From NCBI RefSeq assembly GCF_001270265.1, contig NZ_LGAP01000008.1:124001-188000 (forward strand): a stretch of 64,000 nucleotides of DNA, read 5' to 3'. Positions within the stretch are counted from its first letter, which is position 1, and every line of letters starts with the position of its first letter. Below are positions 7,445 to 15,129 of the stretch, one piece after another. Below the pieces are notes generated by a model, which saw only the letters and a program-made list of their open reading frames with translations, made no database searches and was not told where the DNA came from. Origin of the DNA: Ensifer adhaerens. Its GTDB lineage: Bacteria > Pseudomonadota > Alphaproteobacteria > Rhizobiales > Rhizobiaceae. The position numbers and the translations under genes were made by a program.

Positions 7445-8476
7445 ATGGCGCTCGCCCGTAAAGGCCGCACACAGCGCACGATCGACTATTGGCCCGGCTT
7501 CGTCGATGCGCTGTCGACCCTGCTCTTGTCGATCATGTTCCTGCTCAGCGTCTTCGTGCTGGCGCAATTTCTGCTCAGCCGCGAAATCAGCGGCAAGGAT
7601 GACGTGCTGAACCGGCTGAACAGCCAGATCAACGAACTGACGCAACTGCTGGCGCTTGAAAAGAGCGGCAAGCAGGATCTTGAGGATTCGCTCGCCAATC
7701 TGCAGGCTTCCCTGTCCCAGTCTGAAGGCGAGCGGTCTCGTCTGCAGGCCTTGCTCGATCAGGGCGCCGGCAGCACGGATGCCGCCAACCAGAAGCTGGG
7801 GCGTATCGGTGCGGAACTCGACGCCGAACGCCAGACGAGCGCACGCGCCATGAGCCAGATCGAGCTTCTGAACCAGCAGATCGCGGCGCTGCGCAGCCAG
7901 ATCGCCGCAATCGAAGAGGCGTTGCAGGCGTCGGAAGCCAAGGACGTGTCTTCGCAGACCAAGATCGCCGATCTCGGCCGCCGGCTGAATGTCGCGCTGG
8001 CGCAACGGGTGCAGGAACTGAACCGCTATCGTTCGGACTTCTTCGGCCGGCTGCGCGAAATCCTGTCCGATCGCGAAAACATCCGCATCGTCGGTGACCG
8101 CTTCGTCTTCCAGTCGGAGGTGCTTTTCCCTTCCGGCGGCAACGAGCTCAATCCCGAGGGCCAGGTAGAAATGGCCAAACTCGCCTCGGCGCTGCTCGAC
8201 CTTGCCAAGGAAATTCCCGCGGAGATCAACTGGGTGCTGCGCGTCGACGGGCACACGGACAATGTACAGCTTTCAGGCACCGGCCGTTATGCCGACAACT
8301 GGGAGCTTTCGTCAGCCCGTGCCACATCGGTCGTCAAGTTCCTGATCTCGAAGGGCGTGCCGGCCGACAGGTTGGTCGCGGCCGGCTTCGGCGAGTATCA
8401 GCCGATCGCCGAAGGCGAGAGCGTCGGGGCGCGGGCACAGAACCGCCGCATCGAGCTGAAGCTGACCGAGAAATAA
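7445..8476 (+). CDS. MotB-like OmpA-domain peptidoglycan-binding protein
   Basis: A 343-residue membrane-anchored periplasmic protein. There is one N-terminal transmembrane segment preceded by DYWPGFVDALSTLLLSIMFL, resembling the MotB plug/TM with its aspartate. A long coiled coil covers about residues 50-190, and a C-terminal OmpA/MotB domain carries RVDGHTDNVQ, NWELSSARA and AGFGEYQPIA, the peptidoglycan (DAP)-binding pattern. Directly downstream of the MotA/ExbB-like gene, it is presumably the cell-wall-anchored half of the same complex. The role is unknown; envelope maintenance or energised transport are plausible. Confidence 0.88.
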   Translation: MALARKGRTQRTIDYWPGFVDALSTLLLSIMFLLSVFVLAQFLLSREISGKDDVLNRLNSQINELTQLLALEKSGKQDLEDSLANLQASLSQSEGERSRLQALLDQGAGSTDAANQKLGRIGAELDAERQTSARAMSQIELLNQQIAALRSQIAAIEEALQASEAKDVSSQTKIADLGRRLNVALAQRVQELNRYRSDFFGRLREILSDRENIRIVGDRFVFQSEVLFPSGGNELNPEGQVEMAKLASALLDLAKEIPAEINWVLRVDGHTDNVQLSGTGRYADNWELSSARATSVVKFLISKGVPADRLVAAGFGEYQPIAEGESVGARAQNRRIELKLTEK

Positions 8477-8552
8477 GCTCGCGGGCCAAGATACCCGAGC
8501 GATCCCGGCGCCCTTGAATTGACCTTGACGTACGCGTAACACTTGCGCCTTC

Positions 8553-8578
8553 GGGATGCGGGGGAGGGCTCGCATCCC
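8553..8578. other. Hairpin before the FAD dehydrogenase gene
   Basis: Eight-base arms gggatgcg / cgcatccc around a 10-base G-rich loop, with no following U-tract. It could weakly end the preceding operon or structure the next gene's leader. Confidence 0.3.
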
Positions 8579-8604
8579 TGGGGATGCAGGGGAGAGCGCC
8601 TTTG

Positions 8605-10254
8605 ATGGATTGTGATGTACTGGTGGTCGGTGCCGGGCTTGCCGGCCTTGTGGCGGCGTCGGAGGCAGCAGCGCTTGGCCGCAAGGTCATCGTTCTCGAT
8701 CAGGAGGGGGAGCAGAACCTCGGCGGTCAGGCGTTCTGGTCGCTTGGCGGTCTCTTTTTCGTCGACAGTCCCGAGCAGCGGCGCATGGGCATCAAGGACA
8801 GCCGCCAGCTCGCCCGCCAGGACTGGATGGGCTCATCGCAATTTGATCGTCCCGAGGATCACTGGCCGCGACTGTGGGCCGATGCTTATCTCGATTTCGC
8901 TGCCGGCGAGAAGCGCAGCTGGCTGCATTCGCTCGGCATGCGCTGGTTTCCCGTCGTCGGCTGGGCAGAGCGTGGCGGTGGCCTTGCGCATGGGCACGGC
9001 AATTCGGTTCCGCGCTTCCACATCACCTGGGGCACTGGTCCCGCGGTTCTCGAGCCGTTCGTGCGGCTGACGCGGGAGGCAGAAAGCCGCGGCCTCGTGC
9101 GGTTTCGCTTCCGCCACCGTGTCGATGAACTGGTGACGACCGATGGAGCGGTTACCGGCGCGCGCGGCGCGGTGCTCAAGGCCGATCCGGTTGGCCGGGG
9201 TGAGCGCAGTTCGCGCGATGTCGTCGGCGATTTCGAGATATCGGCAGGCGCGGTGATCGTGACGTCGGGCGGCATCGGCGGCAACCATGAGCTGGTGCGG
9301 CGCAACTGGCCGCGCAAGCGGCTGGGCCAGCCACCGGCGACGATGGTCTGCGGCGTGCCGCACCATGTCGATGGCCGTATGCTGGAGATCGCTGGGCGCG
9401 CCCGCGGCTCGGTCATCAATTCCGATCGCATGTGGCACTATACCGAGGGCCTGAAGAACTTCGATCCGATCTGGCCCGACCACGGCATCCGCATCCTGCC
9501 CGGTCCGTCGTCCTTCTGGTGTGATGCCGACGGCCATCGCTTTTCAGCACCCGCCATGCCCGGCTTCGATACGCTCGGCACCTTGCGGGCCATTCGCGAC
9601 AGCGGCCATGACTACAGCTGGTTCATCCTGACCCGGGCGATCATCAAGAAGGAGTTCGCCCTGTCCGGTTCCGAACAGAATCCGGATCTGACCGGCAAGA
9701 GCATCTCGCTTCTGCTCAAGCGGTTGGGCAAGAATCCGCCCGGACCGGTGCAGGCCTTCATGGACCGGGGCGAGGACTTCATCGTTCGCGATCGGCTCGA
9801 CGATCTCGTGCCGGCAATGAACGCGCTGACCGGTGAAAACCGGCTGTCGGTCGATCACCTGCGCGAGCAGATCGAGGCGCGCGACCGCGAGATCACCAAT
9901 CCCTTCTCGAAGGATGCGCAGGTGACGGCGATCCGTGGGGCGCGATCCTATCGCGGCGACCGACTGTTGCGTACCGCCAAGCCGCACCGCCTGCTCGATC
10001 CCAAGGCCGGGCCGCTGATTGCCGTCCGGCTGCATATCCTGACGCGCAAGACGCTCGGCGGTCTGCAGACCAATCTTTCGGGCCAGGTGCTGGAACAATC
10101 GGGCGAGCCGGTGCCGGGTCTTTACGCTGCGGGCGAAGTCGCCGGCTTCGGCGGCGGCGGCATGCATGGCTACAACGCGCTCGAAGGCACGTTCCTCGGT
10201 GGCTGCATCTACTCCGGCCGCGTCGCCGGGCGGGGTGCTGCCGGGGCGCTTTGA
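8605..10254 (+). CDS. FAD-binding dehydrogenase (fumarate reductase/ketosteroid dehydrogenase-like)
   Basis: About 549 residues with an N-terminal Rossmann FAD site (DVLVVGAGLAGLVAASEAA, then a glutamate-containing strand end) and a C-terminal GLYAAGEVAGFGGGGMHGYN element, the second FAD contact of the FrdA/KstD flavoprotein family. It matches the COG3573-type predicted oxidoreductases of 540-560 residues. The start is the ATG at 8605, eight bases after a strong ggggagag; an ATG at 8584 overlaps that site and is less likely. It is transcribed alone. The substrate is unknown; steroid- or acyl-type dehydrogenation is only a family inference. Confidence 0.85.
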   Translation: MDCDVLVVGAGLAGLVAASEAAALGRKVIVLDQEGEQNLGGQAFWSLGGLFFVDSPEQRRMGIKDSRQLARQDWMGSSQFDRPEDHWPRLWADAYLDFAAGEKRSWLHSLGMRWFPVVGWAERGGGLAHGHGNSVPRFHITWGTGPAVLEPFVRLTREAESRGLVRFRFRHRVDELVTTDGAVTGARGAVLKADPVGRGERSSRDVVGDFEISAGAVIVTSGGIGGNHELVRRNWPRKRLGQPPATMVCGVPHHVDGRMLEIAGRARGSVINSDRMWHYTEGLKNFDPIWPDHGIRILPGPSSFWCDADGHRFSAPAMPGFDTLGTLRAIRDSGHDYSWFILTRAIIKKEFALSGSEQNPDLTGKSISLLLKRLGKNPPGPVQAFMDRGEDFIVRDRLDDLVPAMNALTGENRLSVDHLREQIEARDREITNPFSKDAQVTAIRGARSYRGDRLLRTAKPHRLLDPKAGPLIAVRLHILTRKTLGGLQTNLSGQVLEQSGEPVPGLYAAGEVAGFGGGGMHGYNALEGTFLGGCIYSGRVAGRGAAGAL

Positions 10255-10289
10255 GCGAACCGAACCGGCTATTGTTGTCCGTAAATGGC

Positions 10290-10490
10290 GCCCCTCACCC
10301 TAGCCCTCTCCCCGCAGGCGGGGAGAGGGACGCATGTCGCTGCTGGCTCGGTGCTTGTGGCTAGAGCCTTTCCAGCAGAGCGTTTCCATGAAGCCGTTTA
10401 AGATGGAAACGCTTTAGATCAGCGAGCGCATGCCACAAGGTCCCTTCTCCCCGCAAGCGGGGAGAAGGTGGCGGCAGCCGGATGAGGGGC
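10290..10490. repeat. Composite palindromic repeat with an element nested inside
   Basis: The outer ends are an inverted pair: gcccctcaccctagccctct at the left and tgaggggc at the right. Each half contains its own hairpin: ccctctccccgc / gcggggagaggg at 10304-10328 and ccttctccccgc / gcggggagaagg at 10443-10468. Between them sits a separate hairpin of another repeat family (10379-10413). The stretch fills most of the 267-base gap between the FAD dehydrogenase and the Bug protein; no gene is seen there. Confidence 0.75.
10379..10413. repeat. Short palindrome (gcgtttcc family) inside the composite repeat
   Basis: Perfect 11-base arms agcgtttccat / atggaaacgct with a 13-base loop. It belongs to the same family as the first hairpin of the repeat at 32628-32729 (agagcgtttc / gaaacgctct). 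Confidence 0.7.
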
Positions 10491-10521
10491 CAATCCGCCG
10501 GGTAGCATCAAATCGCTGAGA

Positions 10522-11514
10522 TCAATCCATCTGGATGTTGGCGTCGCGAACGACCGGCGTCCACTTTTCCAGCTCGGCCTTCACGTGTGCGGCAAGTTCC
10601 TGCGGCGTCGATGCGACGATGGTCGCGCTGAATTCCTTCATGCGCTCGACCACGGCCGGGTCCGCAAGGGCCTTGTTGGCGGCTTCGTTCAGGCGCGCGA
10701 CAACTGGTTCGGGCGTGTTAGCCGGCGCAAAAAGCGCGTTCCAAGTGTAGGTTTCATAGCCTGGTATGCCGGATTCGGCGACCGTCGGGACATCGGGGAA
10801 GGATGGCGCGCGCTCGGCCGTCGTTACCGCAAGCGCCCGCAAGGTGCCGGCCTTGATGTGGCTGGAGGAGGAGGGCAGGTTGTCGAACATGATCGGCACC
10901 TGGTTGCCGATAACATCGTTCAGCGCCGGGCCAGCGCCCTTGTAGGGGATATGCTGCATGCTGACGCCGGCCATCTTCTTGAAGAGCTCGCCAGACAGGT
11001 GCAGGGGCGTACCGTTGCCGGAAGAGGCGTAGGCGTACTCGTCGGGCTTGGCCTTCAACAAGGCCAGCAGTTCCTCGACGGTCTTGGCCGGCAGTTCCGG
11101 ATTGACCACCAGCACATTCGGCACGACGACCAACAACGAGATCGGAGCGAAGTCCTTTTCCGGGTCATAGGGTTTGGTCTTGAGGATCAGCGGGTTGAGC
11201 GCATGCGTGGCGACGGTGCCCATGAGGATCGTATAGCCGTCCGGATCTGCGCGCGCGACATTGTCGGCACCGAGGTTGCCACCGGCGCCGGCGACGTTCT
11301 GGACGATGACCTGCTGGCCGAGATCCTCCGACATCTTCTGCGCCACGATCCGCGCCACCACGTCGGTCGAGCCGCCGGCGGCAAAGGGAACGACGAGGGT
11401 GACTGCGCGATCCGGAAAGCCCTGAGCAGCTGCCTGGATGCCGGAGCCGAGAACGGTAAGTGCGGTGAAGCCGAGGGCGAGCGCCCCTCGGCGGGTCAAC
11501 TTCGAAAACGTCAT
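10522..11514 (-). CDS. Tripartite tricarboxylate transporter substrate-binding protein (Bug/TctC family)
   Basis: A 330-residue periplasmic binding protein. The N-terminus has a twin-arginine-like and hydrophobic leader (TRRGALALGFTALTVLGSG, then AAAQG). The mature part begins FPDRAVTLVVPFAAGGSTDVVAR, the diagnostic Bug motif, followed by VQNVAGAGGNLGADNVARA and PYKGAGPALNDVIG. These bind carboxylates such as citrate, malonate or nicotinate for TctAB transporters. The ATG at 11512-11514 follows gggaggaacctt. No tctA or tctB genes lie nearby, so it is an orphan; rhizobia and Bordetella have many such. Confidence 0.93.
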   Translation of the reverse strand: MTFSKLTRRGALALGFTALTVLGSGIQAAAQGFPDRAVTLVVPFAAGGSTDVVARIVAQKMSEDLGQQVIVQNVAGAGGNLGADNVARADPDGYTILMGTVATHALNPLILKTKPYDPEKDFAPISLLVVVPNVLVVNPELPAKTVEELLALLKAKPDEYAYASSGNGTPLHLSGELFKKMAGVSMQHIPYKGAGPALNDVIGNQVPIMFDNLPSSSSHIKAGTLRALAVTTAERAPSFPDVPTVAESGIPGYETYTWNALFAPANTPEPVVARLNEAANKALADPAVVERMKEFSATIVASTPQELAAHVKAELEKWTPVVRDANIQMD

Positions 11515-11646
11515 TAAGGTTCCTCCCTGAACAGTCCACGCCTGTCGTGGCCGCCGAAAAAAGCCGGCACCTATAGAATAGGGTCCGGCTTTCCAGCTGC
11601 AATGGCATGCCGAACATGCCGGCATGAGACTATCGTAGTGGTCGCC

Positions 11647-13449
11647 TTATTTGCCCGGATTCAGGAACAGCCCCTCGGCGCCGTGGTTGAACTGCAACCG
11701 GGCCAGCTTGGCGTACAGTCCGTCCTGCCGGATCAGCGAGGCATGGGTTCCCTCTTCGACGATGCGACCGTGTTCCATCACGAGGATACGGTCCGCCTTC
11801 AAGACGGTTGCGAGCCGGTGGGCGATAACGATCGTCGTGCGTTCATGCAGCAGGCCTTCAAGCGCCTTCTGCACCAGCGTTTCGCTCTCGGCGTCGAGCG
11901 CCGAGGTTGCCTCGTCGAGCAGCAGGATCGGCGCATTGCGCAAAATGGCGCGGGCAATGGCGATCCGCTGGCGCTGGCCACCCGACAGTGTGATGCCGCG
12001 CTCGCCGACGAGCGTGTCGTAGCCCTGTTCCATTCGGCCGATGAATTCGTCGGCCTGGGCGGCGATGGCTGCGGCGCGCACCGCCTCGCGGCTTGCGCCC
12101 GGCAGGCCGAAGGCAATGTTGTCGTGAACGGAGGAGGCGAAGATGGTGACATCCTGCGGCACGATTGCCAGGCGGTCGCGCAGCTCCTTCGGGTCGACGG
12201 TGCGGATATCGACGCCGTCGACCGTAACAGCGCCCTTCGCTGGGTCGTAGAACCGGAGCAGCATCGAAAAGACCGTGCTCTTGCCCGCGCCGGACGGGCC
12301 GACGATGGCGACGGTTTCGCCGGGCTTGATCGCGAAGCTGAGGCCATTCAGGCTCTTGTAGTCGGGGCGCGCCGGATAGGCGAAATAGACTTCGTCGAAG
12401 CTGATGGCACCGAGCGCCGGCGACGGCATGGCGACCGGGTTTTCGGGCGCCTTGATTTCGGGAACTTCGGTCAAAAGTTCATTCAACCGCTCTGCAGCAC
12501 CGGCTGCCTGCGAAAGTTCGCCCCAGACCTCCGACAGCGAGCCGAGGCTGCCGGCGGCGAACACCGAATAGAGCAGGAACTGGCTGAGCGTGCCGGCCGA
12601 GAGATTGCCTGCCAGCACATCGCGCGCGCCGAACCAGAGCACGGCGACGACACTGCCGAACACCATGGTGATGGCAAAGGCAGTCAGCACGGAGCGTGCC
12701 TTGATCGCCGAACGTGCGGCGCCGAAGGCGTCCTCGACCGCTGTGCCGAAGCGGGTGTTGGCGATACCCTCGCTGTTGAAGGCCTGAACTGTGCGGGAGG
12801 CGGCAATCGCCTCGCCGGCATAGGCCGATGCCGTTGCCAGCGTATCCTGCGCCTCGCGCGACCGGCGGCGGACGGAGCGGCCGAAGCCGACCAGCGGGAA
12901 GACGATGACCGGGATTGCCGCCAGCACCAGGCTCGACAGCTTCGGGCTGGTATAGACCATCATGCCGATGGCGCCGAGACACAGGATCAGGTTGCGAAGG
13001 GCGACGGATGCGGTCGCACCGACGGCGGACTTGAGCTGCGTGGTGTCGGCGGTCAGCCGTGAGACGATCTCGCCCGACTGGTTGACGTCGAAAAACGACG
13101 CGGAAAGGCGGGTGACGTGCTGGAAGACGTTGCGCCGCAGATCGGCAACGATGCGCTCGCCAAGGGTGATGACGAAATAGTAGCGCGCGGCACTGGCCAG
13201 GGCGAGGATGATGGCGAGCATCATCAGCATCGAGAAATAGGTATTGATGAAGCCGCTATCGGAGTTGGAGAAGCCGTTGTCGACCATGCGGCGCACGGCG
13301 AGCGGCAGCGTCAGGGTCGTCACCGCAGCGATAACGAGCGAAATCCCGGCGCCGATGACCAGATGGCGGTAGCGCGAGAGGTAGGGCAGCAGCGTGGCGA
13401 GAGGGCGAATGGATTTGCGCGCTGGCGACTGGTTTTCTCGTTCGGACAC
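11647..13449 (-). CDS. ABC exporter half-transporter, permease fused to ATPase
   Basis: A 600-residue type IV exporter that works as a dimer in the inner membrane. The N-terminal six-helix domain begins ATLLPYLSRYRHLVIGAG. The ATPase has Walker A GPSGAGKST, a Q-loop in IVPQDVTIF, signature LSGGQRQRIAIARAIL, Walker B ILLLDEATSALD and the H-loop IVIAHRLAT. It resembles MsbA/LmrA-like lipid or drug exporters. The start chosen is GTG at 13447-13449 (MSERENQ...); an ATG at 13542 would add 31 residues without family similarity. Single gene, substrate unknown. Confidence 0.92.
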   Translation of the reverse strand: MSERENQSPARKSIRPLATLLPYLSRYRHLVIGAGISLVIAAVTTLTLPLAVRRMVDNGFSNSDSGFINTYFSMLMMLAIILALASAARYYFVITLGERIVADLRRNVFQHVTRLSASFFDVNQSGEIVSRLTADTTQLKSAVGATASVALRNLILCLGAIGMMVYTSPKLSSLVLAAIPVIVFPLVGFGRSVRRRSREAQDTLATASAYAGEAIAASRTVQAFNSEGIANTRFGTAVEDAFGAARSAIKARSVLTAFAITMVFGSVVAVLWFGARDVLAGNLSAGTLSQFLLYSVFAAGSLGSLSEVWGELSQAAGAAERLNELLTEVPEIKAPENPVAMPSPALGAISFDEVYFAYPARPDYKSLNGLSFAIKPGETVAIVGPSGAGKSTVFSMLLRFYDPAKGAVTVDGVDIRTVDPKELRDRLAIVPQDVTIFASSVHDNIAFGLPGASREAVRAAAIAAQADEFIGRMEQGYDTLVGERGITLSGGQRQRIAIARAILRNAPILLLDEATSALDAESETLVQKALEGLLHERTTIVIAHRLATVLKADRILVMEHGRIVEEGTHASLIRQDGLYAKLARLQFNHGAEGLFLNPGK

Positions 13450-13510
13450 ATGACCCCCGTTCGCCAACCACGGAGGGGGCGGGTTTGCCCATGAGTCTTC
13501 CGTGCGGCAC

Positions 13511-13539
13511 TTGTTATCCCGCAGACCTTGATGTATAGG
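13511..13539 (+). promoter_or_regulatory. Predicted sigma-70 promoter of rpmE
   Basis: TTGTTA at 13511-13516 and TATAGG at 13534-13539, separated by exactly 17 bases. Transcription would start near 13546, leaving a leader of about 110 bases before rpmE. Confidence 0.55.
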
Positions 13540-13658
13540 CACGGCATCGAATTGGGAAGCCGTGGCCCATCAGCCGGTCCGCGGCTTCATTTACGTGTTC
13601 GGTCTCGAAGTCGCAATGCCTTGCGACAATTGGACCCTGGAACTCTAGGAAGATCGTT

Positions 13659-13880
13659 ATGAAGGCAGACATCCATCCCGACTATCACCTGATCAAGGTG
13701 GTCATGACTGACGGCACCGAATACGAAACCCGCTCGACCTGGGGTTCGGAAGGCGCCACCATGAACCTGGAAATCGACCCGAAGTCGCACCCGGCCTGGA
13801 CGGGCGGCAACCAGCAGCTCATGGACCGCGGCGGCCGCGTCTCCAAGTTCAAGAAGCGTTTCGAAGGCCTCGGCCTCTAA
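13659..13880 (+). CDS. rpmE: 50S ribosomal protein L31
   Basis: A 73-residue ribosomal large-subunit protein at the subunit interface (bridge B1b in E. coli). It begins [20 protein letters not shown] and ends [15 protein letters not shown], as in other rhizobia. There are no cysteines, so this is the zinc-free (C-minus) form of type A L31. An aggaaga ribosome site lies just upstream. It is flanked by its own promoter and an intrinsic terminator, so it is monocistronic. Confidence 0.98.
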   Translation: MKADIHPDYHLIKVVMTDGTEYETRSTWGSEGATMNLEIDPKSHPAWTGGNQQLMDRGGRVSKFKKRFEGLGL

Positions 13881-13906
13881 TCGCACGCCCTCTTGGCGCG
13901 TTTTCG

Positions 13907-13931
13907 AAGCCCGGCTCTGCCGGGCTTTTTG
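13907..13931 (+). terminator. Intrinsic terminator of rpmE
   Basis: Stem aagcccggc / gccgggctt with a 3-base loop, followed by a run of T, 27 bases after the rpmE stop. Confidence 0.9.
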
Positions 13932-14004
13932 TTGTCCGGATTTCCGTTCCGGCCCGAGGGGCGCGCCGATCCCTTTCGCATGCGAGCTTGCTTGATCAGT
14001 GCAT

Positions 14005-14031
14005 GAAAAAACCCGGCTCAAGGGCCGGGTT
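14005..14031 (-). terminator. Intrinsic terminator of rcdA
   Basis: On the minus strand: stem aacccggc / gccgggtt with a 6-base loop, followed by six T residues, about 40 bases after the rcdA stop. Confidence 0.85.
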
Positions 14032-14070
14032 CGTGTCGGTGGCAGCAAGCTGCCGAATATCTTGCCTGAA

Positions 14071-14589
14071 TCAGTTGGTGCCGAAGGCGGTCTGCAGCAG
14101 CTTGATCTGCGCCTTGACGCCGTTCTGGTTGTCCGGAACGAAGGTCGAGGCTTCCTGCGGGCGGTAGATTTCGCGGTCGAGCAGGGCAACGCGGTTCTGC
14201 AGGCGCAATGAGCGCTCGATGAGGTCGCGGAAGGCTTCCGGCAGCTCGCTCCAGCCGGGCGCGCTGCGGTCGACGTTGAAGCTGTCTAGGCGAACCTTGC
14301 TCTTTTCCGAAAGCACCTGGTCGCGGCTCATCTCGCCGTTGTTGACGGCGCGCTGAAGCAGGAGCCAGGATGCCATCTGCATCAGGCGGGTGGTCAGACG
14401 CATGGATTCTGCTGCATAGAGGACCGACGCCATGCGCGGCAGGACCTTGGATGCCAGGCGACCCGGACCGTCGAGATAGCTCGCGGTTTCTTCGACCAGA
14501 CCCATGCCTTCCGAATAGAGCGCCTTGAACTGCGCCGACGCCGCCGCGTGTCCCGCGAAACTGACGGTATTCAATCCTCTTTCGGACAT
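14071..14589 (-). CDS. rcdA: DUF1465 protein, RcdA (adaptor for CtrA proteolysis)
   Basis: A 172-residue cytoplasmic protein of the DUF1465/RcdA family. In Caulobacter, RcdA works with CpdR and ClpXP to degrade the cell-cycle regulator CtrA, and rhizobial orthologues act in the same pathway. Diagnostic stretches are RLTTRLMQMASWLLLQRAVN and SEKSKVRLDS, with LPEAFRDLIERSLRLQNRVALLD near the C-terminus. The start is the ATG at 14587-14589 (MSERGLNT); an in-frame upstream ATG would add ten residues. It has its own terminator, and its upstream region carries CtrA-type boxes. Confidence 0.88.
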   Translation of the reverse strand: MSERGLNTVSFAGHAAASAQFKALYSEGMGLVEETASYLDGPGRLASKVLPRMASVLYAAESMRLTTRLMQMASWLLLQRAVNNGEMSRDQVLSEKSKVRLDSFNVDRSAPGWSELPEAFRDLIERSLRLQNRVALLDREIYRPQEASTFVPDNQNGVKAQIKLLQTAFGTN

Positions 14590-14713
14590 GACCTGTTTTC
14601 CCTGGTTCAAACGCATCACGACAGTCGGGTAACGGGCGACTTTAGGAAAAATTTCCTTGCCAGCCTCTATGCCTGAAGAATGATGCCATAGCGCATTTCG
14701 CGCAAGAGCATTC

Positions 14714-14728
14714 TTAAGAAAGGGTTAA
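14714..14728. promoter_or_regulatory. CtrA-type binding box upstream of rcdA
   Basis: Exact TTAA-N7-TTAA (ttaa gaaaggg ttaa), the full consensus for the response regulator CtrA, 125 bases upstream of the rcdA ATG and downstream of the terminator of the preceding gene. It is therefore inside the likely rcdA promoter region. Confidence 0.6.
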
Positions 14729-14762
14729 TCTCCACAATTCTTTACGGCAACATATGCCAAAA

Positions 14763-14790
14763 CAAAAAAAGAGCCGCGGAAAGCGGCTCT
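14763..14790 (-). terminator. Intrinsic terminator after the DUF1192 gene
   Basis: On the minus strand: stem agagccgc / gcggctct with a 5-base loop, followed by seven T residues (the A run at 14763-14769). It separates the MFS-DUF1192 transcript from rcdA. Confidence 0.9.
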
Positions 14791-14887
14791 CAAGGTAAAA
14801 CAGGGAGAAAAATCAGACCCATTCGCCAGTCGGAGAAATTGTCTGAGTCCGGAAAGCTCCGGATGATCAAACAATCGCAGAGAATGC

Positions 14888-14902
14888 TTAATATACCGTT
14901 AA
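14888..14902. promoter_or_regulatory. Second CtrA-type box, between DUF1192 and rcdA
   Basis: Second exact TTAA-N7-TTAA (ttaa tataccg ttaa), 38 bases beyond the DUF1192 gene's stop and about 300 bases upstream of rcdA. The 351-base gap 14590-14940 otherwise holds the first box and one terminator; no gene is seen. Confidence 0.45.
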
Positions 14903-14940
14903 GCAAGCGCCGTTTCGGGCCGATTGTCCTTATGCAGCCG

Positions 14941-15129
14941 TCAGCGAAACAGGCCTTCGGCCGCTGACCGGCTTGCGGATTTGCGCTCACGCTCCGCCTC
15001 GAGCCGGACGATTTCCTCCTTCAAGAGCGCGATGCGCTGGGTGAGTTCGTCGACGGACAGCAACGACAGGTCGCTGCCGATCTCATGCGCCAGTTTCTTC
15101 TTAGGTTGGTCTTCGTCAAACAGGCCCAT
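14941..15129 (-). CDS. DUF1192 family small protein
   Basis: A 62-residue protein beginning MGLFDEDQPKKK and continuing with ELTQRIALLKEEIVRLEAE, a short coiled coil. This is the usual DUF1192 form, conserved in alphaproteobacteria next to rcdA. Its function is not established. The start is the ATG at 15127-15129. The MFS gene upstream ends 14 bases inside this gene, so translation is probably coupled. An intrinsic terminator lies downstream. Confidence 0.85.
   Translation of the reverse strand: MGLFDEDQPKKKLAHEIGSDLSLLSVDELTQRIALLKEEIVRLEAERERKSASRSAAEGLFR

Noticed and set aside
5294-8254. 986-codon open frame on the minus strand opposite suhB and the MotA/OmpA pair
   Set aside because: It runs antisense to three well-supported genes; high-GC sequence makes long antisense frames common, and its translation (Arg/Gln/His/Ala-rich) has no domain structure.
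6338-8476. Zorya-type anti-phage system (ZorAB)
   Set aside because: ZorA/ZorB are also MotA/MotB-like, but the first protein is too short for ZorA with its long tail, the second has a long coiled coil not expected in ZorB, and no ZorC/ZorD or ZorE effector follows (the next gene is an FAD dehydrogenase).
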